This document shows positions 44,301-56,759 of a DNA stretch of 64,000 bases, piece after piece. The first letter of the stretch is position 1. Each line of letters begins with the position of its first letter. Origin of the DNA: Andrena cerasifolii (Eukaryota > Arthropoda > Insecta > Hymenoptera > Andrenidae); the NCBI RefSeq assembly GCF_050908995.1, contig NC_135132.1, positions 4,645,001-4,709,000 on the forward strand, read 5' to 3'. The position numbers were made by a program, and so were the translations under genes. Under the pieces are notes generated by a model that worked only from the letters and a program-made list of their open reading frames with translations, made no database searches and was not told where the DNA came from.

Positions 44301-46580
44301 TGAGGAGTTATATGTCCGGGGCCTTATCATACTGATCATAATTCGTTCGGTGACTGTTTTTAGTTGCTTTGGGGGTATATTGTTGGGGTTTACTTAAGGG
44401 TAGATTGTTGTATTGCAGCCTTCCATATTGTGTCTTTTTGGAGACTCACTGTGAGATGATTAGTTTATTGTTTGGTGGGGTAATTAGGGAGTACACATGT
44501 TCAGTGTTGAGGGTGTACAGGATGAGATGCAAGGCCGGATCAAGGCTAAGGGGTTTGGGGGCGCCTCTAAGCTTTCCATTTCTGTAAAAAAAATTGAATG
44601 AAATTTTGTTTACTGCTTCCCTTTTGAAATAATTAGAAATCACGCTAAAAGTTTATTTTGAAATATTTTTTCGATGACTGTCCTTTAAAATTATTTATTT
44701 GTAAATCATTATTTTTCATTATGATTAAATGGTATTTTATCTTATTTAGAATAGATTTCAATCTTTGAAGATTTACGTATTTTATTGTATCTGTGTTCTA
44801 TTACAAAAAATTTTACACCCCCCTGCCCCCGGTTTTCAGCCAATGGGGTCTTCAAAGGTTGGATCGCAAATGGAACTAATTTTGAGTTAGGTGCACACGT
44901 GTTTGACGAAAACATCTTATGTAAATATTTAAATTTCTTTCTTATTGGATTCTTGTTACTATTATTGTTAAGCGCATTTATTGCACACGCAAAATAAATA
45001 AGAGAAAAAAAGAAGAACAAGGCTATCGCAAAGGCGAGGTTCAGTCTAAAGACTGTTTTCCAACCTAAACTAAAATGCTGGATAGTTATTCGATTTTTGT
45101 CGGTTGCCGGTATTTTCAAACTTGTTTATTAAAATTTGTTTACACTTGGAATATTATTAAAAATGCTACGGGTTTTTAAAGGGTAGTAACATTCGGAGCA
45201 GCCCCCATTATGCTGTGTTTTCGATCAGACTTCAATTTTAAGGCAATCTGCACCCATTTTCGAGAGCTTGATTAATCTGTTTTTGCGTGATTCCATGTGT
45301 TATTACAGACATCTCGTTATGTCATGTTTTCCATAATTCTGAAGCATTACTGTTGCATCATATCACGTTTCACATTTAGCCGAGCCGAGTTTTCATTTCT
45401 GCGTTACTCATTTGGGCAGAGGGAACCAGATTTCGCGGTGATTAAATTATACAAATGTACAACGTAATAACAAACAGTACTGGTTTCAGTTTCTTTGCTG
45501 CGATCACGCCACAGAGTATTTAATGTGCATTGTTTACAGAAAAAGATGCATGTATAAAATATATACAATTTTTTAAAGAATTTAAAAGTGGTAGCAATTG
45601 TTTTCTTTGATATAACGTCATAATAATGGCACAGCAACAGGAACAAGATATAACAAAATAGAGAATCCAGATGGAGCTCCATTTCACTGTCTTCAGGCAT
45701 ACATAAAAAATGGACGTATTCAATCAGAATTCCACAATTTCTTCAACAGTTAGGCATACACCCAAAAGCCAGCTCTCTTTAAGCTCAGGTGGGCCCATCA
45801 GTGCAGAACAGTGAAAAGCGTCAGAAGTAAGGCACATCACACTGAAAAGAACACTAAGTCCGCCAAATGATCAGCGTAAAAGTGACACTTCCGTCGAAAT
45901 CGTTGCCCCAAGAATCCCGTGCCAATCCATCCCGCGGCGCAGGGCCGAAGACGACGATATAAAGCACGGTGGCGGCGGGTAAACGAGTAGAGGCATAGCG
46001 GGGATACTTTATGAGCCAATAACGGGGGGCGTGTGTCTTGTCGTTGTAAATTATTAAGCCACCCTCCCCGCCCCGGGCACTCTGGCCGATAAAGCGCGCG
46101 CGGAGCTGATATCCTCTTGGCTCTCTTCGCAGGACCGTCATCCTCGCGTCTCTGGCCGCCGCGAGAGCAACTTGGCCAGGAAATAACGATTAACTCGATG
46201 CTTTCAGCGACGCCGCGTACGCGCTGTAAATCATCGGCGCGGCCCAGGCGTGGCGGGAGCTTGTAATAGATGGAACGGTGGAAAAAAGGTTGGAACTATT
46301 AACCGCCCGGGCGATATATCAGTTTTAAAGGGAAATGTCCTTCACTTTGTTCGGTGTGGGCGGTTCGTGGTGCTGGATCGGTGGTTGAAAAGCTGTTTGG
46401 ATGGAGGATGAGTGTTGTGGTAGATAATTGACTCTGTTGAAGTGAGAGGAAGAGGAAGGATCGTATAGACAGGGTGTATTTAATAATAAGCTATATTTTG
46501 GTAACGGTTTTCATGTACAGTACGGGTCCAGGGATATGTAATTATTAGGCTAAATCGAGAGTCGTCGAGGCAGTCGTCGA
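41313..46580. other. Mostly unique sequence, no recognisable gene
   Basis: CpG-rich blocks at 42060-42430, 43700-44290 and 45850-46330 alternate with AT-rich spacers. Frames of up to about 140 residues occur on both strands in the CpG-rich parts and overlap one another. None has a recognised domain, a signal peptide with a clear ATG, or a convincing splice pattern. 43730-43830 holds tataattaaattccg and ctgcataatacaacc words that could be regulatory. Around 44520-44570 ggccggatcaaggctaaggg looks like a degenerate hAT-type end without a partner. Confidence 0.35.
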
Positions 46581-46586
46581 GATGTA

Positions 46587-46903
46587 GGGTGTGCCTAAGT
46601 TGAGGATTAATCCTGATGCAAAAAGACATCGAAAAGTCCTTTACCGTTTTGGGATCCAAAGCTTCGTTCTCGAGATATTAAGAGTTGAATATTAGCGGTC
46701 CAAGTTCCGGGGCAACAGCTGAGCGCGGCGCAGTGACCGCTCGCGCGCTCAGCTGACTCGGCTTTAAACTGCGCGCCCCGGAACTTGGACCGCTAATATT
46801 CAACTGTTAATATCTCGAGAACGAAGCCTCGGATTTCAAAACGGTAAAGGACTTTTCGATGTCTTTTTGCATCAGGATAACAATTCAATTTTAGAACACC
46901 TCA
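46587..46903. repeat. Foldback MITE, about 317 bp
   Basis: The arms pair from aatcctgatgcaaaaagaca through accgctaatattcaac to gttccgggg(c), with the centre near 46735-46770 (gagcgcggc, gaccgctcgcgcgctc). The ends ggtgtgcctaa and tagaacacc form a looser inverted repeat with TA outside on both sides. Arm identity is high with scattered changes. Confidence 0.92.
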
Positions 46904-47895
46904 TATAAGTGAACCGAAATCTGGGACAAAGCATTTTCGCTTTCTGTCTGCGCTGTCTAGCTTGTTCGCAGTGTACTGTTTTTAGTCTATCTTTTAGACA
47001 GTTTAATTGAACATTCTTGATAGTCTTAATGTCACTTTTGCTTGGTACACGTGTGATGTTTTGAAACTGTACATTGAAATATAATTTGTACTTGTTTCGA
47101 GGTATCTTCGCTATCGTGACATTCGTAATTCTGTCACTGCATAGATCGTATTTTTTTCATAGGAAGATGTATTGGTGAAGTGTTCACAACACGACGCCGT
47201 TGCGTCAGGGGGTGACGATGTTTCGACTTAGGGGGTCGCCTTAAGTGCCCCTTAATATTAAGGGGAGTGGCGGCAGTCTTTATTGGCACCCCTCCCCATT
47301 AATCCGGTTACAGCCTCTGCGACGCGGAAATTTGTAGTCGGTTATAAATTTTAAAACTTGTTCACGCACCTGCGTTCGCGCCACCCTATGGCTTTAGGGG
47401 GTTAATCGAACAGACTGAAATATTTTGCGTATCGAGGCTGCATATGTACGCGGCTCCACGTTCCCTGCCGATCGAAATAACGGATCAGAATAATTCACTA
47501 ATTATTATTCGACGCCAGTGCCAGCAGTATTTTTGGGGTTTTTGACAATCTGCGATGGGTAGCGTGAATATTTATTTCCAGAAGTTCGAATGATTTTATG
47601 CGCAATAGAGCTGTAGATAATGGAGGAGTGTCTTTCCAAGTTTCAAATGTTTCTGAAGACTAAAACTGTGAAACTAAATTAAAGATGCATTTACATTCTT
47701 GGATTAAAAATAGTGATCAAACCCCAATACTAACCTCCCCCAGATCTGTTCATAAATGTTGTGCTTATTAAACACAACTTTTTAAGCTTAATAATTCACT
47801 TGATTTTACGAATCGCGAATTCTTCCACTTAACCATATTGGTGTTTAACAGCAATTCAAATATTGATGTGTTTGGGAGAAATATTTGAGCACACA
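46904..47895. other. Mostly unique; contains CCCCTTAATATTAAGGGG
   Basis: An 18-bp perfect palindrome CCCCTTAATATTAAGGGG at 47249-47266 looks like two TTAA/GGGG termini placed head to head. The rest shows no repeat and no recognisable frame. Confidence 0.45.
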
Positions 47896-47939
47896 GAGCT
47901 AAGCCCCCTCAAATAATCCAATAACAAAATCTAGAACAA

Positions 47940-48420
47940 TCCCACTTTTCACCATATTCCACTTGTCACCACCAATTCCTCCCATTAATTACGCTACAGC
48001 GATGTAATTTCGCCATGCGCAATTGGTGGCCACCTCCCAGAGCGTTTATAAACAATCGACCGTTAATACATTTAGTCAGGCGTGTCGGTCCGACGGGCAT
48101 TGATATTTAATAATTCGCGCTGAACAGGACTATTGGCCGCCAAAGGCTTTCCCTGTATCCTTTCTGCGGGAACGATATTATATTTCAGCTAATGAGACTC
48201 AAAGTTCGCCCGGGGCCGTCCGTGATCCTGATTGGTCGGCTATTAACGACGCCCTAGCCATAACGATCATGCGGCGCGCGACAAATACAAATTAATTAAT
48301 AACGTTCATAAAGCACTCGCGGCTGGTGGAGTAGTTCTAACGGCTACGCCTGGCCCCGGGGTTAGTTAATACCCGTTAAATTATCTCCGGTACTTAGGCA
48401 AAGATCATTAATTTATGTTC
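47940..48420. promoter_or_regulatory. Candidate regulatory block
   Basis: A unique, CpG-containing block is dense in homeodomain-type words: cccattaattacgc, tgatatttaataattcgc, acaaattaattaataacg and gatcattaatttatg. ataacgatcatgcggc and gttcataaagcac add CATAA-type cores. There are no open frames of note. The density suggests an enhancer near a developmental gene, but this is inference from words only. Confidence 0.25.
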
Positions 48421-50200
48421 TGTCCTACTGCTTTTCGTGTACACGCGCAACCAAGGACTCGCTACTGATGTTTGCGTTGGAATTAAGCGGGGCTCCTGCT
48501 TGAGGTGGAGCCTCAAGCTTTCCTGGAGTGGTCTGTTTTTGTAGGCAGAGAAGATTCCAGGGACCTAATAGTTGGACTGTATGAGATGCTGGTGCGATGG
48601 TGTTGCGGAGGGGTACCAAAATGGTGGCTGCTGTGGTGACTACTCTGAGAAGTAGACTGAGGAATAAGAAGTACATGTGTGATTGTTTTGGGTAGTGTGC
48701 AGTGCCTTTGGTAGTTGCAGGAACTTTCAAGCTATACTACTAGTTGATCTACCCTGCGGGTAGGCAGATGGTGATCAACCTTCATCTGGTGCATGCGGGG
48801 TCCATTTGCACCCATTTTAAGTGTCAAACTGGTTTTTCCTTAAGTCAAGGAGAGCGGGATGTTTCCACCATATTTGGGGGAAATTAGTACTTTAGACCCT
48901 AAGTGTGTAGGAATGACACCAAATACATTCAGGTCTCTAATAGATGATGAAGAATGCATTTGGTGGTTTCTACCCTCTGGGGATATCCCTTTGCACTGGA
49001 ATTGAGGAGGCTCCTGGACAGCCACTGTGTCTGGGCTAGGTATAGTACGTGTGTTATTTAGTATGGGCATTGGTGTAAGGATTTTAGATTCTAAGATCAC
49101 ATTGTAATGTTACAGTTTAGCCTAAGGTGTGTTTAGTCTAATGAGGACAGTCTTTGGCAGTTTTAGTTAGTATTATAACGTGCAGTGCAATACAATATTT
49201 GAGGCTCTTGAAGTGTTGGTAATTTTTTCGACACCCAGGTGATATTTGACAAAATAAAAAATTGTGGTTCATGGCTGGTTATATGTATGCGATGTATGTA
49301 CATATGTCTAGGCTTCCTATGTAGAATATAACTTTGATGAAGCTAGTTGCAATGCTAACACTGAATCACTGCTCTACGGGCATACAACTTAAACTTGGAA
49401 GGCTGAAATAACACTATGCTACAATATACTATAACTGACACCAGTTAGACGTTACAGGATTGGAATAATGGCTCTTTAATAACTACCTGTTGTCATATCT
49501 AGCTTGATAATTACATAGTTACATAGAAATTTAGAACTAGAATTGGGATAAATTTCCTGTATTTTACGGTAACCCTTCATCTTTGCATCATCCCGCATAT
49601 TGCATTTGCACACTTAAGTGATATAATCACCGGTGATATATTCCATTCACCCATTTCACTCAGACTGAAACCTCCCTCTACGTGTCTTGTACTCTCAACC
49701 CTAGCTCTTATTTTGCAGCATCTACACTATGTGCTTCTCATTCTTCACCAGACTCTCTTCCCTACCACTAGGTAGTGCCACTTGGTCTCCAGGAAATCGG
49801 AAGATAACCTTGATAGACCAATGATTTTGATTTTAGTTCCACCTAATTTCTGAAACAAAGAAAATAGTGTAATTTCTAAAATAGGGGTTAGGTCCGGTCG
49901 CCATACTATCTAATAACATTCAAAGTCTCCATTTGAACACAGCTCTGTAATACCTATACGTACAAATACATCTATTTTAACCATCATTTCTCTCTACATA
50001 GTCGGGCCCGCACAGTACACGTACACTCTCGCAGTCATTAACCCAACAATTTCCATTTTCAGCGAAAGCAATTTCGTGACAGGCTCCCCGCAGCTCGTCA
50101 CATTTACAACCTCCTCGAAAAGTAATCCCCGACCACAACGAATTAATTCACGCCTCCTATCACCCAGCCCCTCCCACAAGCGTCCAGTCGCATCCGCAGA
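48421..50200. other. No recognisable gene
   Basis: Mixed unique sequence. At 50044-50062 an acceptor-like caatttccattttcag precedes an open stretch of about 55 codons compatible with phase 2, but its composition (many S, P, T, R) is unremarkable and no partner exon supports it. Confidence 0.35.
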
Positions 50201-50214
50201 TGCTAGACACCCAG

Positions 50215-50525
50215 GAGCGCTCGATTATTAATCATCGTCACACATTCCATTGCGTCTATTATTTATAGCCGATTACCGGGCCGTTTATTACATTAATTAG
50301 CGGCGATCGACCAGCAGCGGAGCCAGAGATATACACGGATCCCGTAATGCTCAACGCACGGATATGTTTCTGCTGCTAATGGATTGTCCCACGACACCTC
50401 TTCACCCCGCGAAATTATAATGGTATTCCTCTTGGCTACGCTACCACGAGATTACGGTTCAAACGTCGCGCCGCCGTTGTAGACGGCCGGGCGTCCATTT
50501 TCGAACTCGACGGCGGCCACTTTAC
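50215..50525. promoter_or_regulatory. Candidate regulatory block
   Basis: A cluster of gattattaatcatcg, tattatttatagccgatta, acattaattagcggcgatcg and tggtattcctc words lies in a CpG-rich unique block with no open frames. It is similar in style to 47940-48420. Confidence 0.25.
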
Positions 50526-50564
50526 TTACTGCTTGCTCATTTTAATATTCAGATGTCATACTAT

Positions 50565-50740
50565 ACAGAGTGATTCAAGATTGGTGGTACAAACTTTACA
50601 GGCTATGAATTCTATACTTGGCAAATAAGACAAGTTTTTGATAAATTGGGGTTCGTGAACCTTTGGTTTTCGAGATACAGGTGTTACAGTACTTAGGGTC
50701 AGAGTACTTAACCTTTTCGGGATGACGGACTTTCATTAAA
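50565..50740. mobile_element. Probable MITE left end (ACAGAGTGATTCAAGATTGG)
   Basis: The terminus-like ACAGAGTGATTCAAGATTGG followed by tggtacaaactttacagg and a tttcgagatacaggtgt tract has the style of insect MITEs that begin ACAGGGTG. No opposite end was found. Confidence 0.35.
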
Positions 50741-50835
50741 TATTTTACGAGAGCTACTGTATCTAATTGTAACAATAGCCAGTAAAAAAAATTATCAGTC
50801 GGCTAAGGCCCGGTGCAGAAGAGCGGTTTGCGGCA

Positions 50836-50916
50836 TCGCTATGCGTTAAGCGCTCATCGCTATGCGTTAAGTGCTCATCGGTATGCGTTAAGCGCTCATC
50901 ACTATGCGTTAAGCGC
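50836..50916. repeat. 21-bp minisatellite, 4 copies
   Basis: atgcgttaagcgctcatcgc plus t repeats with atgcgttaag at 50841, 50862, 50883 and 50904, differing by one or two bases per unit. Confidence 0.95.
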
Positions 50917-50989
50917 CAGGACACATAGCGAGAGTTTACTGTAGTGTAGTTTTGAGCATTCGAACACTCTCGCCTGGTAGTATCCAATC

Positions 50990-52525
50990 ATATTGCTTCT
51001 GTCTCTTATACATTCTTGTAATTTTTGAGCAGTTTGAATTCGAGCAGGACACATTATGGATTTTATCTGACCCCAGAAATAGAGATCAGGTGTATTTAAA
51101 ACTTGTGGTCCTGGAGGCCATGCAATTAGTCCACCAATGTATATTCATAGCAACTTTGAGCTGCCTGACTATAGTGTGGTTTCGAAGTATACCGGTTTCA
51201 ATCGAATTCATTAACATACTTGCTGATGCCTGTAGGCGTTCTACGCACAAACCTTGCACACTGACCTAACGCATACTATACATGTTCACAGCGCTGAAAT
51301 GATTAAAAATTCAGCTTGTACATAGTACAGTTCAAAATGGCTACGTACTCTTATCAGTACTCATATAAGTATACATCCACTGAGGGGTTCAGCAAGAAAT
51401 CTAGGTCACTTTCATCTTTTTGAGCTGGAGCTAGAAGAAATACTCAGGAAGCTTATAAATATATTTCAAATGTTATCAGAGACGTCCTATTCCTAACCAA
51501 AAGTGTCTAAATTACTGGAGGACGTTTGGTCCCTCATCAAAGGGTCTAAAGGCGATTACACTCCGGCCGATCGACTCTCAGCTCGCGGCAATCTCTCAGG
51601 CTACCATGCAAAGAAGCAGCCTGATCAGCCTCTGGCTCTCGTCCCCCCGTCGTTTACCCTAGCTGGCGTGACATCTCTCTCGCTTTAACATTTGTAATTA
51701 CTCCAATTCGGCTCCTTCCCTGTCAGGCCGGGAAGTAACCTTCCCTAGGCTCGACTTCCCTGCGATTAAGTGATTGCAAACTGGAGGACAAACCTCTTTG
51801 TCCTGGGTCGGGGCAGGTATAGCAATTACTCTTAATTAACGGGGGCCAGCTGGAGGAACCGATCGGTTTTCAGATGCTCGCGATTTTGTTTTGAGGTTAG
51901 AGAATTCCTGAGCAATTGGTGGGTCTATACAGCTTTGTGGAGACACATCCTGACGGCCCCTAACTGAATTGTGTCTCCTTGACGGCAGGGTGTGTTTAAG
52001 ATGGTACATTTCCCTAGCACAAGTGATATTTTTGTTAAGTTGTGTTGCTCCTTTGTCACGAATTAAGGGGACCAGGCAATCAAATCGCTCGAAAATCAAG
52101 TATTTTTTGCGAATTAATTACACGGTGATGAAAGCAAGACCTAACCCAGACCTTTTATACAATGTTTAGTACTATTGCATAGAATATATTCCAAAGTAGA
52201 GATGCCGCAAGCATGTCGCTTTAAGGTAATTTCCAACATAATGGTAGCATAGATTATTTGAGTGGAATTTAGAAGGTGTGTAAGCAGAAAGGTATTGGGG
52301 TGGTAGACCACTTTCTTCAATTTTCGCTAAAAACAGACACAGTTTACAACATTCCATAGTGAAAAGTTTTAATTACGCTTTCAGTAGACCGGCAACAGTA
52401 TACTTCTAGCAGGCATTCACTAGTATATCTGTAGCAAACCAGTATTAATATAGCTCAGTTCATATCAGTGCCCAAATGTTTTCACCAAGAAGTAACACCA
52501 CTTACATTCAATAGTAATGAATTTT
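50990..52525. other. No recognisable gene
   Basis: Unique-looking mixed sequence. Frames of about 60-105 residues occur but none is recognised. The 51530-51830 part is CpG-richer. No clear repeats. Confidence 0.35.
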
Positions 52526-52531
52526 AAGTAC

Positions 52532-52592
52532 ATCTGCAGCAAATCTGCGGTAGTACATCTGCAGTAGATCTGCAGTACCATATCTATAGTAG
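52532..52592. repeat. Short degenerate minisatellite (tctgcagta)
   Basis: Irregular iterations of acatctgcag and agatctgcagta make a short low-order tandem repeat with several PstI-like ctgcag words. Confidence 0.6.
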
Positions 52593-52599
52593 CCCTTGC

Positions 52600-53448
52600 A
52601 GTCTTGTCTACAGTAAACCTGGCCAAAGCCTCTGCTCGTCAGGTCCATAGTTCCACCAGCAGAATCATTCAACAACATCATTGAAATCTCTTGGAGCATA
52701 TTTTTCAGAGACACCTAACCTGCTGATAATTGTACCACTCCGTGTAATAAACCAGCTACAGCCTGGTTGCAGCTATTCCCATCGGAACCTAGAGCCACCT
52801 CCGGGGGTGAAGTAACCTATAATAAAATAACCGAGGGTGTCGTCATTTTTACGGTCAAAGCTGTCAGTCTCCAGCTGCTACCCTTCTCGATCCTCACCCT
52901 TTATTCCGTCGCGTAGGCGGCAGGCAAAAGCTCGCTACTCACATAACGAATGTTCGATCGACTATGTTCTGATTTACGACCGGCCATTTTGTAGGGGGCG
53001 CTTTAACGATCGTCCAGGAACCGCGAGGTGTCACATCGGCGCGGATGGACCTCTCAGCTGCGACGCGTGATTCGATTTTAGTGCCCGGATTTAATACTCC
53101 ATTTAATGCGTGTACCGTGAAATATGATGGCTGGAATTATTGGACGGCGGTGAAAATGCTGGTGAATCGATGCGTTGATTAATGACCGTTACAACGGAAT
53201 ACGTTTCGGCTTTAATGATCGCTGCGGGGCAAGGGTGGCGTTGAGGAAGAAACACTCGCAAGGATTCAAGTGATTTGTTGTAACGCCCTAGCGACTCGTG
53301 ATTACGGTTTATATGTTCACGAGCTTGTGCTTCTGGTTTTACGCGGGCTTTAAGTTGATAGAAATAGGAATTGGCCAGCGTCGTTCCTTCTTTTCCCACC
53401 GCCTTCTCTTGAGATTTAGTTTAGGTATCTACTTATAAATCAACACCA
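52600..53448. other. No recognisable gene
   Basis: Unique sequence, CpG-rich at 52900-53070. Overlapping short frames only. Confidence 0.4.
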
Positions 53449-53450
53449 TG

Positions 53451-53930
53451 AAACCCGCACTCACCGATTGGAACGCAACTTCGTGGGTTTATAGAGTGAC
53501 TCAAGGCAAGACCAACGATATGTTTCATTCGTGCTCAATCGCCCTTTAAGGTTATAAAAACTAACCTCAAAGTCAAACAGGCACTCCCACTTTTCCGTGT
53601 ATAACCCCTAAAGTACAAGAGACAGAAAAAAATGTTTCAAATAAAAGTTTAATGGTGTACTAAGCGCTGCAAACTTGCGTCAACAAATTTAAAAAAAAAA
53701 AATTCGTTTGGTATTTTTTTTAAAAACTTATTTTCAAATTTCGTCAACGCAAGTTTGCAGCGCTTATTGTACCATTAACCTTTTGTAGGAATTTGTTTCT
53801 CTCTCTTTTATTTTAGGAGTTATACGCGAAAAAGTGCCTATTTGACTTTGAGGTTAGTTTTCGCACACTTCTTGTCTTGAGCCACTCTATAAGCCCACAA
53901 AGTTGTGTTCTAATCGGTGAGTGCGGGTTC
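53451..53930. repeat. Foldback element, 480 bp
   Basis: The arms run from AAACCCGCACTCACCGATT inward through gtttatagagtgactcaagg, aactaacctcaaagtcaaac and taagcgctgcaaacttgcgt, and return inverted to AATCGGTGAGTGCGGGTT. The loop near 53680-53735 is A- and T-run sequence. It is non-coding. Target duplication was not determined. Confidence 0.93.
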
Positions 53931-53934
53931 TTGA

Positions 53935-56345
53935 GTCGCCTTTATGTCTATAAACATCTGGCTGTGAAGTGGAGAGAGTGGGACTTCTCCCCCACTTTCC
54001 ATCTGGCGCTCACGCATGCGCTGTGGGGATCTCACTGTTGCTCAGGACACTTGTGCACACTGTTGTAAGCTTTAGCTTGGTCACTACATATTTGCAAACC
54101 GTAAAACTGCAACATATTGACTCCAGGTTAGAGAGGACTTGCTGCCACTTTCTTCAACGTCAATAAAGTCATGTAACTCAAGCACCAGCTCTCTAAACTG
54201 TCGGGTTCAGGGGGTACTGAAGACGCTAATCAGTGGGACAGGGCTCGTGATATCCAGAAAATCCCGTATTTTGACGCCGTTAAAGGACTTCTCGTACTCG
54301 AAGGGGCATTCAGAATGGGAAAGGAAGAAGATGGAGAAAGAAGGGTGGGGAGGAAGGGAGTTCGTAGGCGTCGTTCGAACTTGGAGTCAAGTGTCGGTGG
54401 CACTTAGATGCGGTTCGTTAATTCCTGGAGATTGCATCTCCCTGGATTTAGCTAGCAAGTTACCGGCGGCTTCTCACTCTGCGAAAAGGCAGCTTGCACG
54501 TCGGCCATTACCAGACGATTGCTGGCTCGAGTGCAATTTCGTTTCCGGATATCGGGGGCTTGGCCGCCGCAATTTCTTAGGTGCCACTTAAGTATCCGCC
54601 ATTTTTCGCCCACGGAGTACACTTGCACAGGAGTCCTTCTGGCCCCTCGATTGATCCTCAATCGCTCTACCTGCAAGCAGACATGCTTCTCGAGGTGTAC
54701 TCGCTTGTTATTTAGAAATCTTTACTCTGCGATATTTGTGTCAATCTTTGATAGTGGTGACGCTTTGCGGAGGAGGGTAATAGTGGGGATGAAAGTGGAC
54801 TTGTAGTGAGATTTGCGTTGACAGAAACACTCTTACGGACCTACAAGTTCAATATTTGGAGATTCGAGCGACTCTAATGGTTCTGGAGGTATAAGGTGTC
54901 GAGATACAACTTACAAGTTAAACAAGTCTACAGCAGGGGAAGTTCTGCTCGGTTATTCAAATAGCTCTGATTCTCGAAACAATTCTAATGTTAACCTACC
55001 TCCCGATTTCTTCATCTCGGGCGTTTCTATAGCGCTTCTGGTAGACATAACCTATAAACGGAGGAGGACTCATCAAAATTTACAGCTTTGTCGTGAAAAT
55101 ATAATAATTACAGTTTTTCCAAAGGAGTGAATATAGTGTTAAGTGTAAAAAGAAATACTTAGAATAATATTTTGTAATAAGTGGAAGATTTCAAATAAAA
55201 GTAATTTAGGTGGACTTGTGATTTTGCCATTTCTTGCTTCATATCACAATAATAACACGATTTTATCACCCATATAATTATAAAAGTTTAGAAACTTAAG
55301 GGTGAAGAGGAATATAGAATGGAAACTGATAATTAAGGTGTAAGGGTTCGTAGGAAATTGTGCTGCTACCAAACCTAACCTCAAAAGCTAACGCTCGCCA
55401 TTTTGGTATAAATTCATAAAGCATGCTGTGGAACCGCCTCTAGCAAAATCACAGACTATATTATACGGACAATGATTAGAATTTTGAGTAGGTTAATATA
55501 AAGCACTAATTCGTTAATAGAAACTTGGACCTTGCAGTAACTGGAAGCTGAATTCAATATGGCTGCCAAGCGATTACGCGAGATTTTGCAAGAAATCGTA
55601 AGAACCAGCGCGCCGTAAATGTAGAGGCTGGGAAGTTTCGGATTCCACTCGAGCAGAGTGATTTTTAACGATTTGCAACGAGTCGTTAGCTTCGCAGCAA
55701 GATTTCGAGTGATTTCGTTACAGCTCGTTTCACTTATCGATCATCCTATTCTCGCTGGTAAAATATGCTGAATTTTCGAAGCAATCTCTGGAAGATTTCG
55801 ATTCTACATTGCAGATAAAATATTCTTAACTGACGAGAAAAGTCCGGCAACTCCAAAATTCAAAAAAAAAATCTGAAACCTTGCAGAAATGTGGCTCAAA
55901 TTATGCTAATAGCCTAAGTGTGTTTTGATTCAACAATAAAACGGTCTTATGGGTGAAAACACCCCCTCAAAGAAATGGCGAGTTTTCATATTATTGTGAA
56001 GTGTGAGTACATTTTGGGGTGAAAAACATAGTAAATATAATTTTAAAAAAAAACTTCTGCACGCTTAACTGAAGGAAGTAGAAGTTAATTCATTTAAAAT
56101 TGACGGAGAAATTTGTTCAATTGGTTTGAAAAGCGTCATTCTACAGCGTCTTCCGTAGTCCCATTAAATATGTATATTTAATAGTAAAAAAATTCTCAAA
56201 CATCGGTCAATATATGTACATTAAATCCCCTAATCAATAACATTTCAGGGAAGTATATGTGTCTCAAAAATAATTCACAAAAAACACGTTTTTTTTTCTG
56301 TCTTCAAAGTGTTGTGCTCCCTTTAACCTCAACACCACACCATTT
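53935..56345. other. Mostly unique, no recognisable gene
   Basis: A CpG-richer part (54140-54800) has several overlapping frames, the longest 150 residues, without recognised domains. The 55940-56040 part (gggtgaaaacaccccctcaa) resembles, in reverse, sequence near 57835-57880 and is probably a dispersed repeat. Confidence 0.35.
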
Positions 56346-56350
56346 TATAC

Positions 56351-56755
56351 ACAAATAGTTGTGAACGAAGCCCACAAATAGTTGTGAACGAAGCCCACAA
56401 ATAGTTGTGAACGAAGCCCGCAAATAGTTGTGAACGAAGCCTGCAAATAGTTGTGAACGAAGCCCGCAAATAGTTGTGAACGAAGCCCGCAAATAGTTGT
56501 GAACGAAGCTCACAAATAGTTGTGAACGAAGCTCACAAATAGTTGTGAACGAAGCTCACAAATAGTTGTTGTGAATGAAGCTCACAAATAGTTGTTGTGA
56601 ATGAAGCTCACAAATAGTTGTGAACGAAGCTCACAAATAGTTGTGAACGAAGCTCACAAATAGTTGTGAACGAAGCTCACAAATAGTTGTGAACGAAGCT
56701 CACAAATAGTTGTGAATGAAGCTCACAAATAGTTGTGAATGAAGATCACAAAAAG
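56351..56755. repeat. 23-bp tandem array, about 17 copies
   Basis: Units of acaaatagttgtgaacgaag plus ccc repeat every 23 bp from 56351. Two units near 56558 and 56584 have an extra gtt (26 bp). Neighbouring units share variants (cccac, cccgc, then ctcac), as expected from local duplication. The reading frame that spans it on the minus strand is only translated repeat. Confidence 0.97.
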
Positions 56756-56759
56756 GTTT

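Noticed and set aside
50044..50232. Terminal exon after the acceptor at 50062, also in phase
   Set aside because: The open stretch is low in information (S, P, T, R), lacks any recognised motif and lies next to a candidate regulatory block.
56304..56513. Repetitive protein frame on the minus strand
   Set aside because: It is only the translation of the 23-bp tandem array.
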